DNA of 64,000 nt from Rossellomorea marisflavi (GCA_003667865.1 CP033051.1:4037001-4101000); one strand, 5' to 3'. Shown: positions 17,975-28,675, numbered from the stretch's first letter. The notes: generated by a model not told the origin, from the letters alone. A program made the numbers and translations.

Positions 17975-18002
17975 TTGAGCGGAAGTACGGTAAAAATATA
18001 GT
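17975..18002 (+). promoter_or_regulatory. Plus-strand sigma-A-like promoter in the ypmA upstream region
   Basis: TTGAGC (17975-17980), 16 bases, TATAGT (17997-18002). It points away from ypmA and towards the terminator at 18088-18113; no protein gene lies between. Confidence 0.5.
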
Positions 18003-18008
18003 TAAGCA

Positions 18009-18113
18009 TCATCCATCATTATAACAGTTAATAGAACCAATTGAATAGCAGAATGGACAAAACTATTTCTAATCCACACACGTTTGTAGCTGCATTCGCT
18101 TGCAGCTTTTTTT
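18009..18113 (+). ncRNA. Candidate small RNA, about 105 nt
   Basis: Bracketed by the promoter at 17975-18002 and a Rho-independent terminator. No ribosome-binding-site-supported frame lies inside, and both flanking protein genes are on the other strand. Transcription is predicted, not shown. Confidence 0.4.
18088..18113 (+). terminator. Plus-strand terminator with no plus-strand protein gene
   Basis: Perfect stem AGCTGCA / TGCAGCT with a TTCGCT loop followed by seven T on the plus strand; the minus-strand flank lacks a T tract, so the orientation is clear. Confidence 0.7.
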
Positions 18114-18182
18114 ATACCTCTGACAAAAAACAAAATATTTGCCTGTATATTTTCCAATCTAAAAGTACAAAGAGAAGGAACG

Positions 18183-19022
18183 CTACTCCTCCTCCAAAAT
18201 ATTTGAATTGCTTTCATGATCTAGGGTAATCACTTCATAATTGTGTTGATTAAATTTTATACTGATTAATCCATGCTGACCGGTTAAATAAAGATCAATC
18301 CATGTTTCATGAATAGATTCTAATAATTCACTATTCATCATTTTTTCTTTAGAACGATATAAGATTGCTGTTTGAGGGTCTATATGCTTTAAAAGCTTTT
18401 CAGACATTGCTTTGGCCTTTGTAAATACAGGAATCTTGACTACACTTACATCCTTTAATGTGTCGTCTAATAAAACATTTTCCGAATTTACAGAATTTGA
18501 ACTAAGCCAAAGAAAACGGTGCTTAAAAAATTGAATTGCGAAATCAAGCCCTTCCTCCTGAACTGCTCCTTCATAAAGTACCTTCAGAACAAGATGATTA
18601 CTAAACTCAAACATATCTCCATGCTTCCATGTCCGAACTTGGAATTGCTGAGAGATTTTATCTAAACGGTTCCACTGATCACCAATAAAAATTTCACCAA
18701 TCTTAAAGTCCTTTTGAAGTGCTGCAACCATTTTAGGATGCCATTCTAGTTCATCCGTTACAATCATTCCTTTTATTTCTTTAATATTGAAAAAGTCTAA
18801 AAAGGAGTAAAGTGCTTTTTTTTCAGTGATAGGACCTGAATTAATTAAATAATGCTCACCATTACTTAAATGGAGTATCGCGACTTCACCGGACTTCATT
18901 GGCAGGAAACTAACACCGAATTCATTTTCTTCAAGATTTAGGTCAATTTTAAGTGGTTTATCAGCTTGTATAGTACTAGTTACGAGTAAGAATAAGAGAA
19001 ACGCTGACATCAAGGCTCTCAT
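18183..19022 (-). CDS. Exported metallo-beta-lactamase-fold protein, ComEC C-terminal type, metal ligands lost
   Basis: 279 aa from ATG 19022 (GGAGGA seven bases upstream). A signal peptide (MRALMSAFLLFLLVTSTIQA) precedes a domain whose order resembles the C-terminal domain of ComEC/Rec2: VSFLPMKSGEVAILHLSNGE, LINSG, then a strand-loop reading IVTDELEWHPKMVAAL where active enzymes have HxHxDH. The ligand set is therefore absent, so a catalytic role is unlikely. No counterpart is recalled at this place in B. subtilis. Assignment rests on pattern resemblance. Confidence 0.6.
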   Translation of the reverse strand: MRALMSAFLLFLLVTSTIQADKPLKIDLNLEENEFGVSFLPMKSGEVAILHLSNGEHYLINSGPITEKKALYSFLDFFNIKEIKGMIVTDELEWHPKMVAALQKDFKIGEIFIGDQWNRLDKISQQFQVRTWKHGDMFEFSNHLVLKVLYEGAVQEEGLDFAIQFFKHRFLWLSSNSVNSENVLLDDTLKDVSVVKIPVFTKAKAMSEKLLKHIDPQTAILYRSKEKMMNSELLESIHETWIDLYLTGQHGLISIKFNQHNYEVITLDHESNSNILEEE

Positions 19023-19244
19023 AAACATTCCTCCATTTCAGTCTACACATTAGATTGTGATAAAATCATGATTTCTAAACGTTGAAATTTAAGTTCCATG
19101 CTATTTGAGCGTTACAAAACAAAAGTGTTGTTATGTTGAGCGCTTAACTCAATGTAGTAGCTTCATAAGTCCTTTGTAAAGGTATTGCTACTGATATTCA
19201 ACTTACTGGGGTTCATCGTCTCCAAAGCTCTGGGTTACCTTCTT

Positions 19245-19272
19245 AAAAAAACGATCCTCAGTTAAGGATCGT
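19245..19272 (-). terminator. Terminator of dinG
   Basis: Perfect stem ACGATCCT / AGGATCGT with a six-base loop, followed by seven T on the minus strand. Confidence 0.9.
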
Positions 19273-19285
19273 CTTCTTAAAAGAT

Positions 19286-22084
19286 CTATAACCAATTTTC
19301 TATGCTCTCAATAATGGAATCCAAGCTTTCTTCGGAGACAGAAATTAATGGAATTGATTCAAGAAAAGCACTTCCATATTTGCTAGATATGATTCTTCTG
19401 TCATAAACAATAATGATTCCTTTATCTGAACTTCTTCTTATTAAGCGGCCTATTCCTTGCTTAAATCGGATCACTGCTTCTGGTAAGGAATGAACTGTAA
19501 AAGGATTCTTTCCTTGTGATTTTGCAAGCTGACTTCTCGCTTCTGTTACTGGCTCATTTGGTGGAGAAAATGGTAATCTCACCATTGCTAAACAGGAAAG
19601 ATCCTCACCAGGAATGTCAACACCCTCCCAAAAACTACTTGTTCCAAACAATATTGCTTTATCAAATCGTTGGAAATTTTTAGTGAGTCTTGTTCGACTT
19701 CCGCTAGTAATGCCTTGAGCAAGTAGAATATAATCTTCCAGAAGTCCACTATCTTTCATGAGCTCGTATGTCCTCCGGAGCATATCATAGGCTGTAAAAA
19801 GAATGAGCATTCTTCCCTTAGTCGCTTGAGCCACTCCAATTAGATGAGAACTTATGGACTCAACATATTCATCAAAAGAAACCCCTTGGATGTCTGGTAT
19901 ATCATTAGGCACATACAGCCTCGCATTTTCTTTATAATTAAATGGCGAGGAATATATCACCGTTTTAACATCCGCATCATCTATTCCGATTTCACGCAGA
20001 AAATAATCAAAGGATGAATGAACCGTTAATGTTGCTGAAGTTAATATGATTGATTTTGTTTCAGAGAACAAATGCTTATATAAAAGTGAATCAACAGCTA
20101 TTGGCTGAGATTGTATTTTCAAGCTATTAGGCAATGACCGATTATCTCCCTCAAACCAGATAACCTGTTGATTATCAAAATGTACGAATACCGTTTGGAG
20201 ATTATCCTTTATACTCGACCATTCTAAAAGAAAACTATACATTTCTTCAATCACTGCTTTTTCGTAATCTTTTAAATCAGTTTCTTTTTCTTTAATCAAA
20301 TCAAGCCTTTTGGTAATTTCGGTAAGGATTGATTTCATTTCGGCAATGACACGTTCCATGATCATCACAATAGGCTGCCATTTACTGCTCTCAATAAATT
20401 CTTTTGTAAGCCTTACCTGTATCTTTCGAAGTGAAGATCGGTTCACCTTTAGAAGAACAGTTGAGATCATATGAAATCCGTCTTCAAGCTCTCTATAAAA
20501 CTCTTGTATTTTATAATCCAGTTCAAAAGAATGCATATGAGGTGCTATGTTATGAGCCTCTAGTACGTTTTCCAGCTTGAAGAGTAGCTGCTTTTGCTCT
20601 AGTGTACCTAACTGTGAAATAATAAACTTCATGCTAATATAGTCAAGCACGATACCGAATTGGCTTCTTGCTGATTTTTCGAGATGATGAGCTTCATCAA
20701 TGACTAAATAATCATACGCTGGCAAAAGCTTCTGTTCACTAATCATATCTGTTAGTAACATCGAATGATTTGTAATAATTAAGTCTGCTTTTAATGCTTT
20801 TTTTCTTGCTTGTAAATAAAAGTCTCTCCCAATCCATGGATCCTTTTTCTCTTTTAAATGCCAGCCATCATGTCGAATACGATTCCAGTATAACTGTCCA
20901 CCCGAAGACAAATTTAATTCATCAACATCACCAGTTTGTGTTTGGGTAAGCCAAACAAGAATTTGCATTTTCGTTATGACTGCATCATATTGAGCATCTT
21001 CTTCTTGTAAGGTTTGTTCAAACTTGAATAGATTAATGTAATGGTTCTTTCCTTTAAGCAAAGCCGTACGAATTGCAGGAAACATCTGTTTTAAGGTTTG
21101 AATTTCCTTATAAATGAGTTGTGCTTGTAATTGAACAGTGTACGTACTTATAACGATTGGTACGCCATTCTTTTTCGAAAAAAGGACGGAAGGAAGTAAA
21201 TAGCCCATTGACTTGCCAATACCCGTTCCTGCCTCAATCACAACATGCTGATGACGGTCAAAACCTTGGTAAACCTCTCCCATCATCTCCAGTTGCGAAT
21301 CTCTTTTCTCATAGTCTTGAATGGAATTCTGAATGAATGCTTCAAAATTCGCTTCACTTAATTTATCAGAAATGAAAGGAAGCTCCACATCCTCTTCTTC
21401 CATTTCGACTTTTTTTAGGAGAGCAATCCCTCTGTAGACCTCATACTGTGAAGGTAGATCTTCTAAATTTACTTTCTTATACTCAATTATTGAGTCAAAT
21501 AATAGTGATAACTCACTCTTTAGATACTTGGATAGTTTCTCTAATTGTGAGAGTGTCACAAAAGGTAAATCACATAATAGTTCAATAAAGTATGTAAGAA
21601 TTTCTGCGGTAACATATGCATCACTGTCTGCCTGGTGTGGTCGAACATGACTTAGATTAAGCTGATTCGATAAATCTGAAAGTTTATAGCTATCGGCTGA
21701 CGGAATGACAATTTTAGCAAGTTCTACTGTATCAAAAGCAGGTCCTGTAAATGGGTTATACCCTGCTTCCTCAAGCTCTCCTTGAAGAAAGGATAAATCA
21801 AATTGAACATTATGTGCTACAAACACAGCTCCATCTAAGATCGTTAATATTTTTGGTGCAATGTCCTCAAAGTAAGGCGCATCTTTTACCATATCATCAT
21901 TTATACCTGTAAGTTCCTCTATGAATGGAGGAATTTCTATACCAGGATTAACAAAGGATGTATATTGATCAATAATACTTCCGTTTTCAATCGTCACAGC
22001 TGAAAACTGAATGATTTTCTCTCCTCTTTTTGGAGAGTTACCTGTTGTTTCTAAATCTACGACAACCATTTTAAATGGAATCAT
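19286..22084 (-). CDS. dinG: DinG-family protein: DnaQ-like exonuclease plus XPD-like helicase domain
   Basis: 932 aa. N-terminal DEDD exonuclease (about 1-165) with VVVDLETTGNSP, FVAHNVQFDLSFL and HQADSDAYVT. C-terminal superfamily 2 helicase with Walker A EAGTGIGKSMG and DEAH in VIDEAHHLEKSA. The region that binds 4Fe-4S in E. coli DinG has no cysteines, as is usual for the Firmicute form, which in Staphylococcus aureus works as a 3'-5' exonuclease. Last gene of the panBCD side of the block, followed by a terminator. Confidence 0.94.
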   Translation of the reverse strand: MIPFKMVVVDLETTGNSPKRGEKIIQFSAVTIENGSIIDQYTSFVNPGIEIPPFIEELTGINDDMVKDAPYFEDIAPKILTILDGAVFVAHNVQFDLSFLQGELEEAGYNPFTGPAFDTVELAKIVIPSADSYKLSDLSNQLNLSHVRPHQADSDAYVTAEILTYFIELLCDLPFVTLSQLEKLSKYLKSELSLLFDSIIEYKKVNLEDLPSQYEVYRGIALLKKVEMEEEDVELPFISDKLSEANFEAFIQNSIQDYEKRDSQLEMMGEVYQGFDRHQHVVIEAGTGIGKSMGYLLPSVLFSKKNGVPIVISTYTVQLQAQLIYKEIQTLKQMFPAIRTALLKGKNHYINLFKFEQTLQEEDAQYDAVITKMQILVWLTQTQTGDVDELNLSSGGQLYWNRIRHDGWHLKEKKDPWIGRDFYLQARKKALKADLIITNHSMLLTDMISEQKLLPAYDYLVIDEAHHLEKSARSQFGIVLDYISMKFIISQLGTLEQKQLLFKLENVLEAHNIAPHMHSFELDYKIQEFYRELEDGFHMISTVLLKVNRSSLRKIQVRLTKEFIESSKWQPIVMIMERVIAEMKSILTEITKRLDLIKEKETDLKDYEKAVIEEMYSFLLEWSSIKDNLQTVFVHFDNQQVIWFEGDNRSLPNSLKIQSQPIAVDSLLYKHLFSETKSIILTSATLTVHSSFDYFLREIGIDDADVKTVIYSSPFNYKENARLYVPNDIPDIQGVSFDEYVESISSHLIGVAQATKGRMLILFTAYDMLRRTYELMKDSGLLEDYILLAQGITSGSRTRLTKNFQRFDKAILFGTSSFWEGVDIPGEDLSCLAMVRLPFSPPNEPVTEARSQLAKSQGKNPFTVHSLPEAVIRFKQGIGRLIRRSSDKGIIIVYDRRIISSKYGSAFLESIPLISVSEESLDSIIESIENWL

Positions 22085-22260
22085 TTATATCACTGCCTCA
22101 TATCAGTCACGTAATTGGATAAATTCCTAACAAGTTTATCACATTCCACCAGCAACTTGCTAGAAAGCAACAGCATATTTCAAGTGGAATTCCTTAGGAA
22201 TCATTACTATAGTTTCAATAATAGATATATTTCTAAATAGTACTCTTTTTCTTCTCGTAA

Positions 22261-22287
22261 AAAGAAAAAAGAAGACTCTACGTCTCC
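22261..22287 (-). terminator. Probable terminator of the pan operon
   Basis: GGAGAC / GTCTTC stem with one GU pair, followed by TTTTTT on the minus strand, just after panD. Confidence 0.5.
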
Positions 22288-22307
22288 TTTATGACACTAC
22301 TATATAT

Positions 22308-22697
22308 TTATCCATTTAAAATTGTTGCCTCAGGCTCATGATGAATCATATCAATAATTTCATTATTTTCATTCATGATTGCCACTTTTGGAGAATGCGT
22401 CGCTACTTTTTCCTCAGCGACTAATTTATATGAGATTACAATTACGACATCTCCTGGTTGAACTAATCTAGCAGCAGCGCCATTTAAGCATACAACTCCA
22501 CTTCCACGCTCACCTGCAATAATATAGGTTTCTAGTCGTGCACCGTTATTGTTGTTAACGATTTGCACCTTTTCGTTTGGAAGCATATCAACAGCATCTA
22601 AAATATTTTGATCAATTGTAATGCTCCCTACATAATTTAAATTCGCCTCGGTAACCCTCGCTCTATGAATTTTACCGCTCATCATTGTTCTGAACAT
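22308..22697 (-). CDS. panD: Aspartate 1-decarboxylase proenzyme
   Basis: 129 aa. The self-processing site Gly24-Ser25 is visible in [11 protein letters not shown]; Ser25 becomes the pyruvoyl cofactor. [12 protein letters not shown] and [10 protein letters not shown] are typical. Makes beta-alanine from aspartate for pantothenate. Third gene of panBCD, 13 bp after panC. Confidence 0.97.
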   Translation of the reverse strand: MFRTMMSGKIHRARVTEANLNYVGSITIDQNILDAVDMLPNEKVQIVNNNNGARLETYIIAGERGSGVVCLNGAAARLVQPGDVVIVISYKLVAEEKVATHSPKVAIMNENNEIIDMIHHEPEATILNG

Positions 22698-22710
22698 GCA
22701 GATTCCCCCG

Positions 22711-23556
22711 TTACTCTTTGATGATTATATTGTCAATAAGTCTTGCACCACTAAATTTTACTGCAATAGCCAATAAAGCTTCTCCATGTATGACAGAAAG
22801 ATTGGTTAATTCCGGATAAGCGTACATCTCAATATAATCAATTGTTCCACTAGTATTACTCTCTATATACGTTTTCACCATCTCAATTATTTTAGATGAA
22901 TCCTTTTCACCATTAGCAATTTCTTCTTGTGCGAGTCGGAGCCCTTTATATAAATGCGGAGCCTCTATTCTCTCTAATTCTGTAAGATTTACATTTCGAG
23001 AGCTTTTCGCCAACCCATCCTCTTCTCTTACTGTTGGTACTCGAATGATCTCAACAGGGAGAAAGTAATCCTCTACAAGACTCTCAATCACTGCTACTTG
23101 TTGCGCATCCTTCATTCCAAAAAAGGCTTTGTCTGGTTGAACAATGTTAAATAGCTTGGTTACAATGGTAACAACACCATCAAAATGACCTTCTCGTTTC
23201 CTTCCGCATAGTACATTCACTCGTTTTTCAACCTTTAGTACGGTTGATAGAGAGTTGTTATACATTGTATCTACACTAGGAACAAATAGAAAGTCAACCC
23301 CTGCTTTTTCTGCTAACTCACGGTCTCGATCTAAATCACGTGGGTATTGATCAAAGTCTTCATTAGGGCCGAATTGCATTGGATTTACAAAAATACTCAT
23401 GACAACAACGTCTGTCTGTTTTTTTGCTTCCTTAACTAGAGTCAAATGACCCTCATGTAAAAATCCCATTGTTGGGACAAATCCAATTGACTTCCCAGAA
23501 TGTTTTATATTTTTAACGATTGATTGCAATTCTGTCACATCGTGAATGATGTTCAT
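22711..23556 (-). CDS. panC: Pantothenate synthetase
   Basis: 281 aa. Nucleotidyl-transferase signatures: [14 protein letters not shown] with the HxGH box and [10 protein letters not shown] as the KMSKS-like loop. Joins pantoate and beta-alanine with ATP. The ATG overlaps the panB stop (ATGA), with GGTGGTG inside panB as ribosome site. Confidence 0.97.
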   Translation of the reverse strand: MNIIHDVTELQSIVKNIKHSGKSIGFVPTMGFLHEGHLTLVKEAKKQTDVVVMSIFVNPMQFGPNEDFDQYPRDLDRDRELAEKAGVDFLFVPSVDTMYNNSLSTVLKVEKRVNVLCGRKREGHFDGVVTIVTKLFNIVQPDKAFFGMKDAQQVAVIESLVEDYFLPVEIIRVPTVREEDGLAKSSRNVNLTELERIEAPHLYKGLRLAQEEIANGEKDSSKIIEMVKTYIESNTSGTIDYIEMYAYPELTNLSVIHGEALLAIAVKFSGARLIDNIIIKE

Positions 23557-24392
23557 GATTTGGCACCACCATATAGGGATAGTAATTCTTCCTCTTTCAT
23601 CGTAAAAGAATGCTCATCGGTTGGAAAAGCCTTTGTTTTTACTTCTTCAACATACTGTTGAATTCCTGAATGAATGACTTTGTTTGTATCACCGTATACT
23701 TTTACGAATTTCGGAACTCTTGACACTCCATATGAGATTAAATCATGAAATACTAGTACTTGTCCATCCACTTCTACACCAGCACCGATACCAATTGTTG
23801 GAATAGAAAGTTGTGCAGAAACTTCTTTAGCAATTTGTTTTGGTACACACTCTAACACAAGAGCAAAGGCTCCTGCTTCCTCACACCGTTTCGCATCAGC
23901 AAGTAATTTTTTTGCGGATTCAGCTGTTTTCCCTTGCACTTTATAGCCGCCAAGTACTCCAACTGATTGTGGAGTAAGACCAAGATGTGCAACTACTGGG
24001 ATCCCTCCAGATGTAAGCGCTTCAATCATAGGAATTACAGGTCCAGCACCTTCTAATTTCAAGGCATGTGCTCCACTTTCTTGTATCATTCTCATTCCGG
24101 TTCTAAGTGTTTCTTCTCGTGTAAGATGATAGGTCATAAAAGGCATATCTGTCACTGTATATGTGTCAGGTGCCCCTCTTCTTACCGCTTTTGTATGATG
24201 AATCATGTCTTCAACTGTTACTGGCACTGTTGATTCATACCCTAGCACTACCATACCCAAAGAATCTCCAACAAGTATCATATCGACATTTGCTTGCTGA
24301 GATAATTTTGCAGAAGGATAGTCATATGCTGTGATCATCGTAATCTTGTCATTTTCTTTTTTCATTTTCAAAAAATCTGTTGTTTGTTTCAT
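23553..24392 (-). CDS. panB: 3-methyl-2-oxobutanoate hydroxymethyltransferase
   Basis: 279 aa. KetoPanB barrel with [33 protein letters not shown] and [14 protein letters not shown]. Makes ketopantoate from 2-oxoisovalerate with methylene-THF. First gene of panBCD; AAAGGAGGAGG ribosome site close to a nested leader hairpin, described separately. Confidence 0.97.
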   Translation of the reverse strand: MKQTTDFLKMKKENDKITMITAYDYPSAKLSQQANVDMILVGDSLGMVVLGYESTVPVTVEDMIHHTKAVRRGAPDTYTVTDMPFMTYHLTREETLRTGMRMIQESGAHALKLEGAGPVIPMIEALTSGGIPVVAHLGLTPQSVGVLGGYKVQGKTAESAKKLLADAKRCEEAGAFALVLECVPKQIAKEVSAQLSIPTIGIGAGVEVDGQVLVFHDLISYGVSRVPKFVKVYGDTNKVIHSGIQQYVEEVKTKAFPTDEHSFTMKEEELLSLYGGAKS

Positions 24393-24413
24393 TGCTTCCT
24401 CCTCCTTTACAGT

Positions 24414-24499
24414 CAGAGGTGACGAAACAAATTAAAGGCATATAAAAAGAGTCCCTTTTTGACAGAAGGACCCTAGAATATCATTGTTTCGACCCTCTG
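24414..24499 (-). promoter_or_regulatory. Nested hairpin leader upstream of panB, possible pan RNA motif
   Basis: On the minus strand CAGAGGGTCGAAAC (24499-24486) pairs with GTTTCGTCACCTCTG (24428-24414), enclosing the terminator-like hairpin at 24444-24474; the panB ribosome site follows five bases later. A conserved pan RNA motif is known upstream of panB in some Firmicutes; identity with it was not verified. Confidence 0.4.
24444..24474 (-). terminator. Terminator after birA / within the panB leader
   Basis: Stem AGGGTCC / GGACTCT (one GU) with a 13-base loop, then TTTTTATA on the minus strand. It could end the birA transcript or act as an attenuator of panBCD. Confidence 0.65.
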
Positions 24500-24655
24500 T
24501 CCCCGTCCATTAATGGATCAAGGCAGAAAAAATATTTTAGTAAGTTACGTAAATAAGGTGCAGTTCAATTGTGATACTGCCCACCTGCATTATAACAAAT
24601 TAGAAAAGTTTTGAATATGTATTTTCACCTATTATCGCATGAATCTTCAAATTAT

Positions 24656-25639
24656 TTAGTCTTTATTCTCAATATCCGCTGAGTAAATAAGATGGACATT
24701 TCCTTGTTCATCCTGAAGCTTTAATACACCTTCATCTGTAATACCAAGTGCTGTCCCTCTAAGTTCGCCAGTTATTGTCCGGGCAATAATTTGTTTCCCG
24801 ATGCTAACTGCATAACTCTCCCAAATTAATTTGATAGGAGTAAATCCTTCGACCATGTAAATATGGTATAGGGCTTCTAAACGCTCTAGCACTTTTTGAA
24901 TTATCTTAGCACGCTGTACGGTATCCCCTGATTCAATTGCTAGTGATGTTGCAATGCCTTTTAATTCTTCGGGAAAATCCTCTATTCTATGATTCACGTT
25001 CATCCCGATTCCTATAATAATGGATACTATTTTATCAGGCTCTGCTTGAAGTTCAGTAAGGATTCCAGTCACCTTTTTTCCTTTAATTAAAATATCATTT
25101 GGCCACTTAATCTCAGGCAAGAGATCGCATACCTCTTCAATTGCTTGTACTACTGCAACAGCAGTGATCAAAGTAAATTGAGGAGCCTTTTGAGGAGGTA
25201 ATAATGGTTTTAGAATCAAGCTCATCCAAACTCCACTATTTCTAGGTGAGTGCCAATGTCTGGTCATCCTTCCTCTTCCTGCGGTTTGTTCATCTGCAAT
25301 TACTAACGTTCCTTCAGATGCACCATTTTGAGCCAATGTATGAGCTATTCTCTGTGTGGAATCAACAGACTCCTTATAATGTATGGAACGGCCTAGTGTT
25401 TTTGTTTCCAGTCCTAATAATACTTCATTCTCTGAAACCTTGTCAGGAGTTGAAATGATACGGTATCCCTTTTTACGAACTGCCTCCAATTGATAGCCTT
25501 CTTTACGTAATTCTTCAATATGCTTCCAAATTGCTGTCCTAGAACAACCAACGATTTCTGCAAGTGCTTGTCCAGAAAGATATTGATTCTCATTTTTGGC
25601 AAAAGCATCAAGCAAGCTCTTTCTTATAACCGATTGCAT
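24656..25639 (-). CDS. birA: Bifunctional biotin-protein ligase / biotin operon repressor
   Basis: 327 aa from ATG 25639, inside the 3' end of cca (16-bp overlap). N-terminal winged helix (GCSRTAIWKHIEELRKEGY), then the ligase domain with GRGRMTRHWHSP biotin/ATP loop and IKWPNDILI, and a C-terminal SH3-like domain. Makes biotinyl-AMP, biotinylates carboxylases and represses biotin genes. End of the ypjD-to-birA operon. Confidence 0.97.
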   Translation of the reverse strand: MQSVIRKSLLDAFAKNENQYLSGQALAEIVGCSRTAIWKHIEELRKEGYQLEAVRKKGYRIISTPDKVSENEVLLGLETKTLGRSIHYKESVDSTQRIAHTLAQNGASEGTLVIADEQTAGRGRMTRHWHSPRNSGVWMSLILKPLLPPQKAPQFTLITAVAVVQAIEEVCDLLPEIKWPNDILIKGKKVTGILTELQAEPDKIVSIIIGIGMNVNHRIEDFPEELKGIATSLAIESGDTVQRAKIIQKVLERLEALYHIYMVEGFTPIKLIWESYAVSIGKQIIARTITGELRGTALGITDEGVLKLQDEQGNVHLIYSADIENKD

Positions 25640-26823
25640 GCTCTTAACCACTCCTTAATCGACTCTTTTTCATTATCTATCACTTTATTTATTACAGCGT
25701 GTTCTACTTCTTCAATATATTCTCTTAACCAAGGACCTGGTTTTGTTTTTTTCCAGCCAGTTAAATCATGACCAGATATCGCTAATTCTGAACGATCATG
25801 GATCGGGAGCATGTCGTGAATTTCTTTTATCTTATCTACAGAGTTTGTGTAATTAGGAGCTATTGACTGATACACCGCTTCCACATTTAACGCGGTCTGC
25901 AGGCTTGCTTGATAGATCATCATTGAATCCCACTCTGTTTGAACCCTCAATTTTAAGTAAGACAATTCGTTTGTAAGTTCTTTTATTTGTTTCGTAGGAA
26001 GCTTCCAAGCTTTCAATATATTTGTGGGAGCGTCCTCCTCAAGTAGGTAAAGGAGTAAAAGCCACATTTGATTTTTACATAGGGTCAATCTATCAATATT
26101 TATATTTGCGATTTTCAAAAGTGCATCCTTTTTCCCTTTCAGATTCGGTAAATATTGATATAGCTCCGTTTCAACCATAATGCTAATTGCCTTTTGCCTC
26201 TGTTTCCCATCTAAGAGCTTCTCAAATTCAGTCGTAATTCTTTCAACCGCAATATGCTGTAGTAATGATCCCTGCTCTTTTAAAGCGTTACACGTAGCTT
26301 CTTCCAAAGTGAAATTTAATTGACTAACAAACCGAACAGCCCTCATCATTCTAAGGGCATCTTCCGTAAATCGCTCTATTGGGGAACCTACTGTTCTAAG
26401 GATGTTGGCTTTTAAATCTTCTAAGCCATTGAATGGATCTTGAATAAAGCCATTGTAGTCCATTGCTATAGCATTTATCGTAAAATCTCTTCGTTTTAGG
26501 TCTTCTATAAGCGAACGAATAAAGACTACAGAGTCAGGTCGTCTATAGTCTTTATACTCTGATTCAGTACGAAATGTTGTGACTTCATAGCCCTCACCAT
26601 TTTCTAAAACAAGTATCGTTCCGTGCTCAATTCCTACATCTACTGTTTTGGGAAATACTTTTTTAACCTCTTCTGGTTGAGCAGATGTAGCAATATCGAC
26701 ATCATGAATGTCTCTTTTTAAAAGATAATCACGAACAGACCCACCAACAAAATAAGCCTCGTGTCCTGCATCCTCTAGCTTTTTCAAAATCGATGTAGCC
26801 TTTTTAAAGATTTCCGGAATCAT
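25624..26823 (-). CDS. cca: CCA tRNA nucleotidyltransferase
   Basis: 399 aa. Class II nucleotidyltransferase: [23 protein letters not shown] with the catalytic Dx[13 protein letters not shown] and [12 protein letters not shown]. Adds or repairs the 3' CCA end of tRNA. The ATG overlaps the bshA stop (ATGA). Confidence 0.97.
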   Translation of the reverse strand: MIPEIFKKATSILKKLEDAGHEAYFVGGSVRDYLLKRDIHDVDIATSAQPEEVKKVFPKTVDVGIEHGTILVLENGEGYEVTTFRTESEYKDYRRPDSVVFIRSLIEDLKRRDFTINAIAMDYNGFIQDPFNGLEDLKANILRTVGSPIERFTEDALRMMRAVRFVSQLNFTLEEATCNALKEQGSLLQHIAVERITTEFEKLLDGKQRQKAISIMVETELYQYLPNLKGKKDALLKIANINIDRLTLCKNQMWLLLLYLLEEDAPTNILKAWKLPTKQIKELTNELSYLKLRVQTEWDSMMIYQASLQTALNVEAVYQSIAPNYTNSVDKIKEIHDMLPIHDRSELAISGHDLTGWKKTKPGPWLREYIEEVEHAVINKVIDNEKESIKEWLRACNRL

Positions 26824-27962
26824 TCACTCACCAGCTTTTTATTTAATAAACGTAAGTAGATCGATTCATATTGTGTGACGATTGTACTTGTTTGAAAACG
26901 ATGTTTCGCTGTATTTAAAGCATTATCTGAGAGTTCTTTATGTAATTGTGGGTTTTGTAAAAGGGGTATCGCTTTACTAGCGACATCTTCTACATCTCCA
27001 AGTGAGCAGATATAGCCATTAAATCCATGGTCAATGACTTCCGGAATGCCCCCAATATTTGTTCCAATACACGGAACGCCACAAGCCATTGCTTCAAGCG
27101 CTACAAGACCAAAGCTTTCTTTTTGAGATAACAAAAGCTTTAGGTCGCTTATAGAGTATAGCTCTTCTAAACTATCTTGTTTCCCTAAGAAAAGGACCTT
27201 TTCCTTTAATCCGAGTTCTTTAACCATTTGGCAGATAAGTGTCTTCTCTGGCCCATCTCCGACTAATAGCAGCTTAGAAGGGACTCGCTTTTCAATCATA
27301 CTAAAGGCTTTCACAACATCCTGTACTCTCTTCACTGCACGAAAGTTCGATACATGGATGAGAACCTTCTCATCCTCTTGAATTCCATATTCTTCTTTCA
27401 GACTTAACCCATCTACTTTATGATAGATTCGTTCGTCAATAAAATTATAAACCGTTTCAATGTCTTTGTTAGGTTTAATTAAGTCATAGGTTTGTTCAAC
27501 CAATGCATTTGATACTGCTGTAACAGAATCCGATTGTTCAATTCCATAGCGTATTGCTGCCGTTAAAGAAGGATCATAGCCTAAGACCGTAATATCCGTA
27601 CCGTGTAATGTTGTCACAATTTTAACATCTGTACCTGACATCTGCTTCCCTAATATCGCGCACACCGCATGTGGAATCGCATAATGCACATGAAGGATAT
27701 CAAGTTTTTCTCGTTTAACAACCTCTGATATTTTACTAGCTAAAGCAATATCATAAGGCGGATACTGGAAAACAGAATACTGATTAACTTCCACTTGATG
27801 GAAGTTAATATTACGGTACATCTTATTAAGTCTAAATGGTACGCTTGAGGTAATAAAATGAACTTCATGACCTCGCTCCGCTAATAACTTTCCAAGTTCT
27901 GTTGCAATAACGCCTGAACCCCCGACGGTAGGATAGCATGTAATTCCAATTTTTAGCTTCAT
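26820..27962 (-). CDS. bshA: N-acetyl-glucosaminyl L-malate synthase BshA
   Basis: 380 aa from ATG 27962: GGAG lies seven bases upstream and the ATG overlaps the bshB1 stop (ATGA). GT4 glycosyltransferase with [31 protein letters not shown] and the [17 protein letters not shown] nucleotide-sugar site. First step of bacillithiol synthesis (UDP-GlcNAc plus L-malate). Confidence 0.97.
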   Translation of the reverse strand: MKLKIGITCYPTVGGSGVIATELGKLLAERGHEVHFITSSVPFRLNKMYRNINFHQVEVNQYSVFQYPPYDIALASKISEVVKREKLDILHVHYAIPHAVCAILGKQMSGTDVKIVTTLHGTDITVLGYDPSLTAAIRYGIEQSDSVTAVSNALVEQTYDLIKPNKDIETVYNFIDERIYHKVDGLSLKEEYGIQEDEKVLIHVSNFRAVKRVQDVVKAFSMIEKRVPSKLLLVGDGPEKTLICQMVKELGLKEKVLFLGKQDSLEELYSISDLKLLLSQKESFGLVALEAMACGVPCIGTNIGGIPEVIDHGFNGYICSLGDVEDVASKAIPLLQNPQLHKELSDNALNTAKHRFQTSTIVTQYESIYLRLLNKKLVSE

Positions 27963-28675
27963 AAGCATTCTCCTATTAAATCATGATGAAGAAGGATTGG
28001 TTTTTTTGTTAGGAACCCTTCACCATAGCTGATTCCTATTTCTTTACCCATCATTCTCTCTCTAGCTTCAACAGACTCAATATACCCTTCGGTAAGAGGT
28101 GTTTGAACCCCATTTGGTTGTTGAACAAATTGACTTTTATAGGCTCTTAATGAATCTAACTTTTTCTCCATTGTCTCCCCTATGTCAATAATAAAATTTG
28201 GTTGATGAAATCCATTAATCATATAAAAATAAAGTTGTTTTGGCTTGTGAGCATCTCCTAATGATTCTGGATAATATTTTTTTATCCCAGAAGAGAAAAA
28301 TGCTTCTTGCACAATTCTCGAAGCATTTCCATGGTCAGGATGACGGTCAATTTCGTAAGGAGCAAAAATAATTTCAGGTCTGTATTTACGAATTATTTTG
28401 ACGGCCATTTGGATATGTTCCTCTGTTAAGAGCAATCCTCTATCAGGAATCGAAAGGAATTCACGTTGTTCAACACCAAGAATTTCTGCGGCTTTCGTTG
28501 CCTCTTTTTTTCGTGTGGTTACATCACCGTTTGATGAGAGTTCTGCATGAGTTAAGTCACAAATTACAATTCGTTTTCCATGCATTGCGTACTTAGCAAT
28601 GGTGCCGCCCATTCCAATCTCTACATCATCAGCATGTGCACCGAAAGCTAAAATGTCTATGTTGTATTGTGACAT
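27959..28675 (-). CDS. bshB1: N-acetylglucosaminyl-L-malate deacetylase BshB1
   Basis: 238 aa from ATG 28675 (AGGAG seven bases upstream; the longer frame overlaps mgsA). PIG-L/LmbE deacetylase: [14 protein letters not shown] holds the Zn ligands and [12 protein letters not shown] the second His set. Second step of bacillithiol synthesis, directly coupled to bshA. Confidence 0.96.
   Translation of the reverse strand: MSQYNIDILAFGAHADDVEIGMGGTIAKYAMHGKRIVICDLTHAELSSNGDVTTRKKEATKAAEILGVEQREFLSIPDRGLLLTEEHIQMAVKIIRKYRPEIIFAPYEIDRHPDHGNASRIVQEAFFSSGIKKYYPESLGDAHKPKQLYFYMINGFHQPNFIIDIGETMEKKLDSLRAYKSQFVQQPNGVQTPLTEGYIESVEARERMMGKEIGISYGEGFLTKKPILLHHDLIGECL

Noticed and set aside
19286-22084. dinG as a damaged helicase because the iron-sulfur cysteines are absent
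   Set aside because: Lack of the cluster is normal for the Firmicute exonuclease-type DinG; the nuclease and ATPase motifs are intact.
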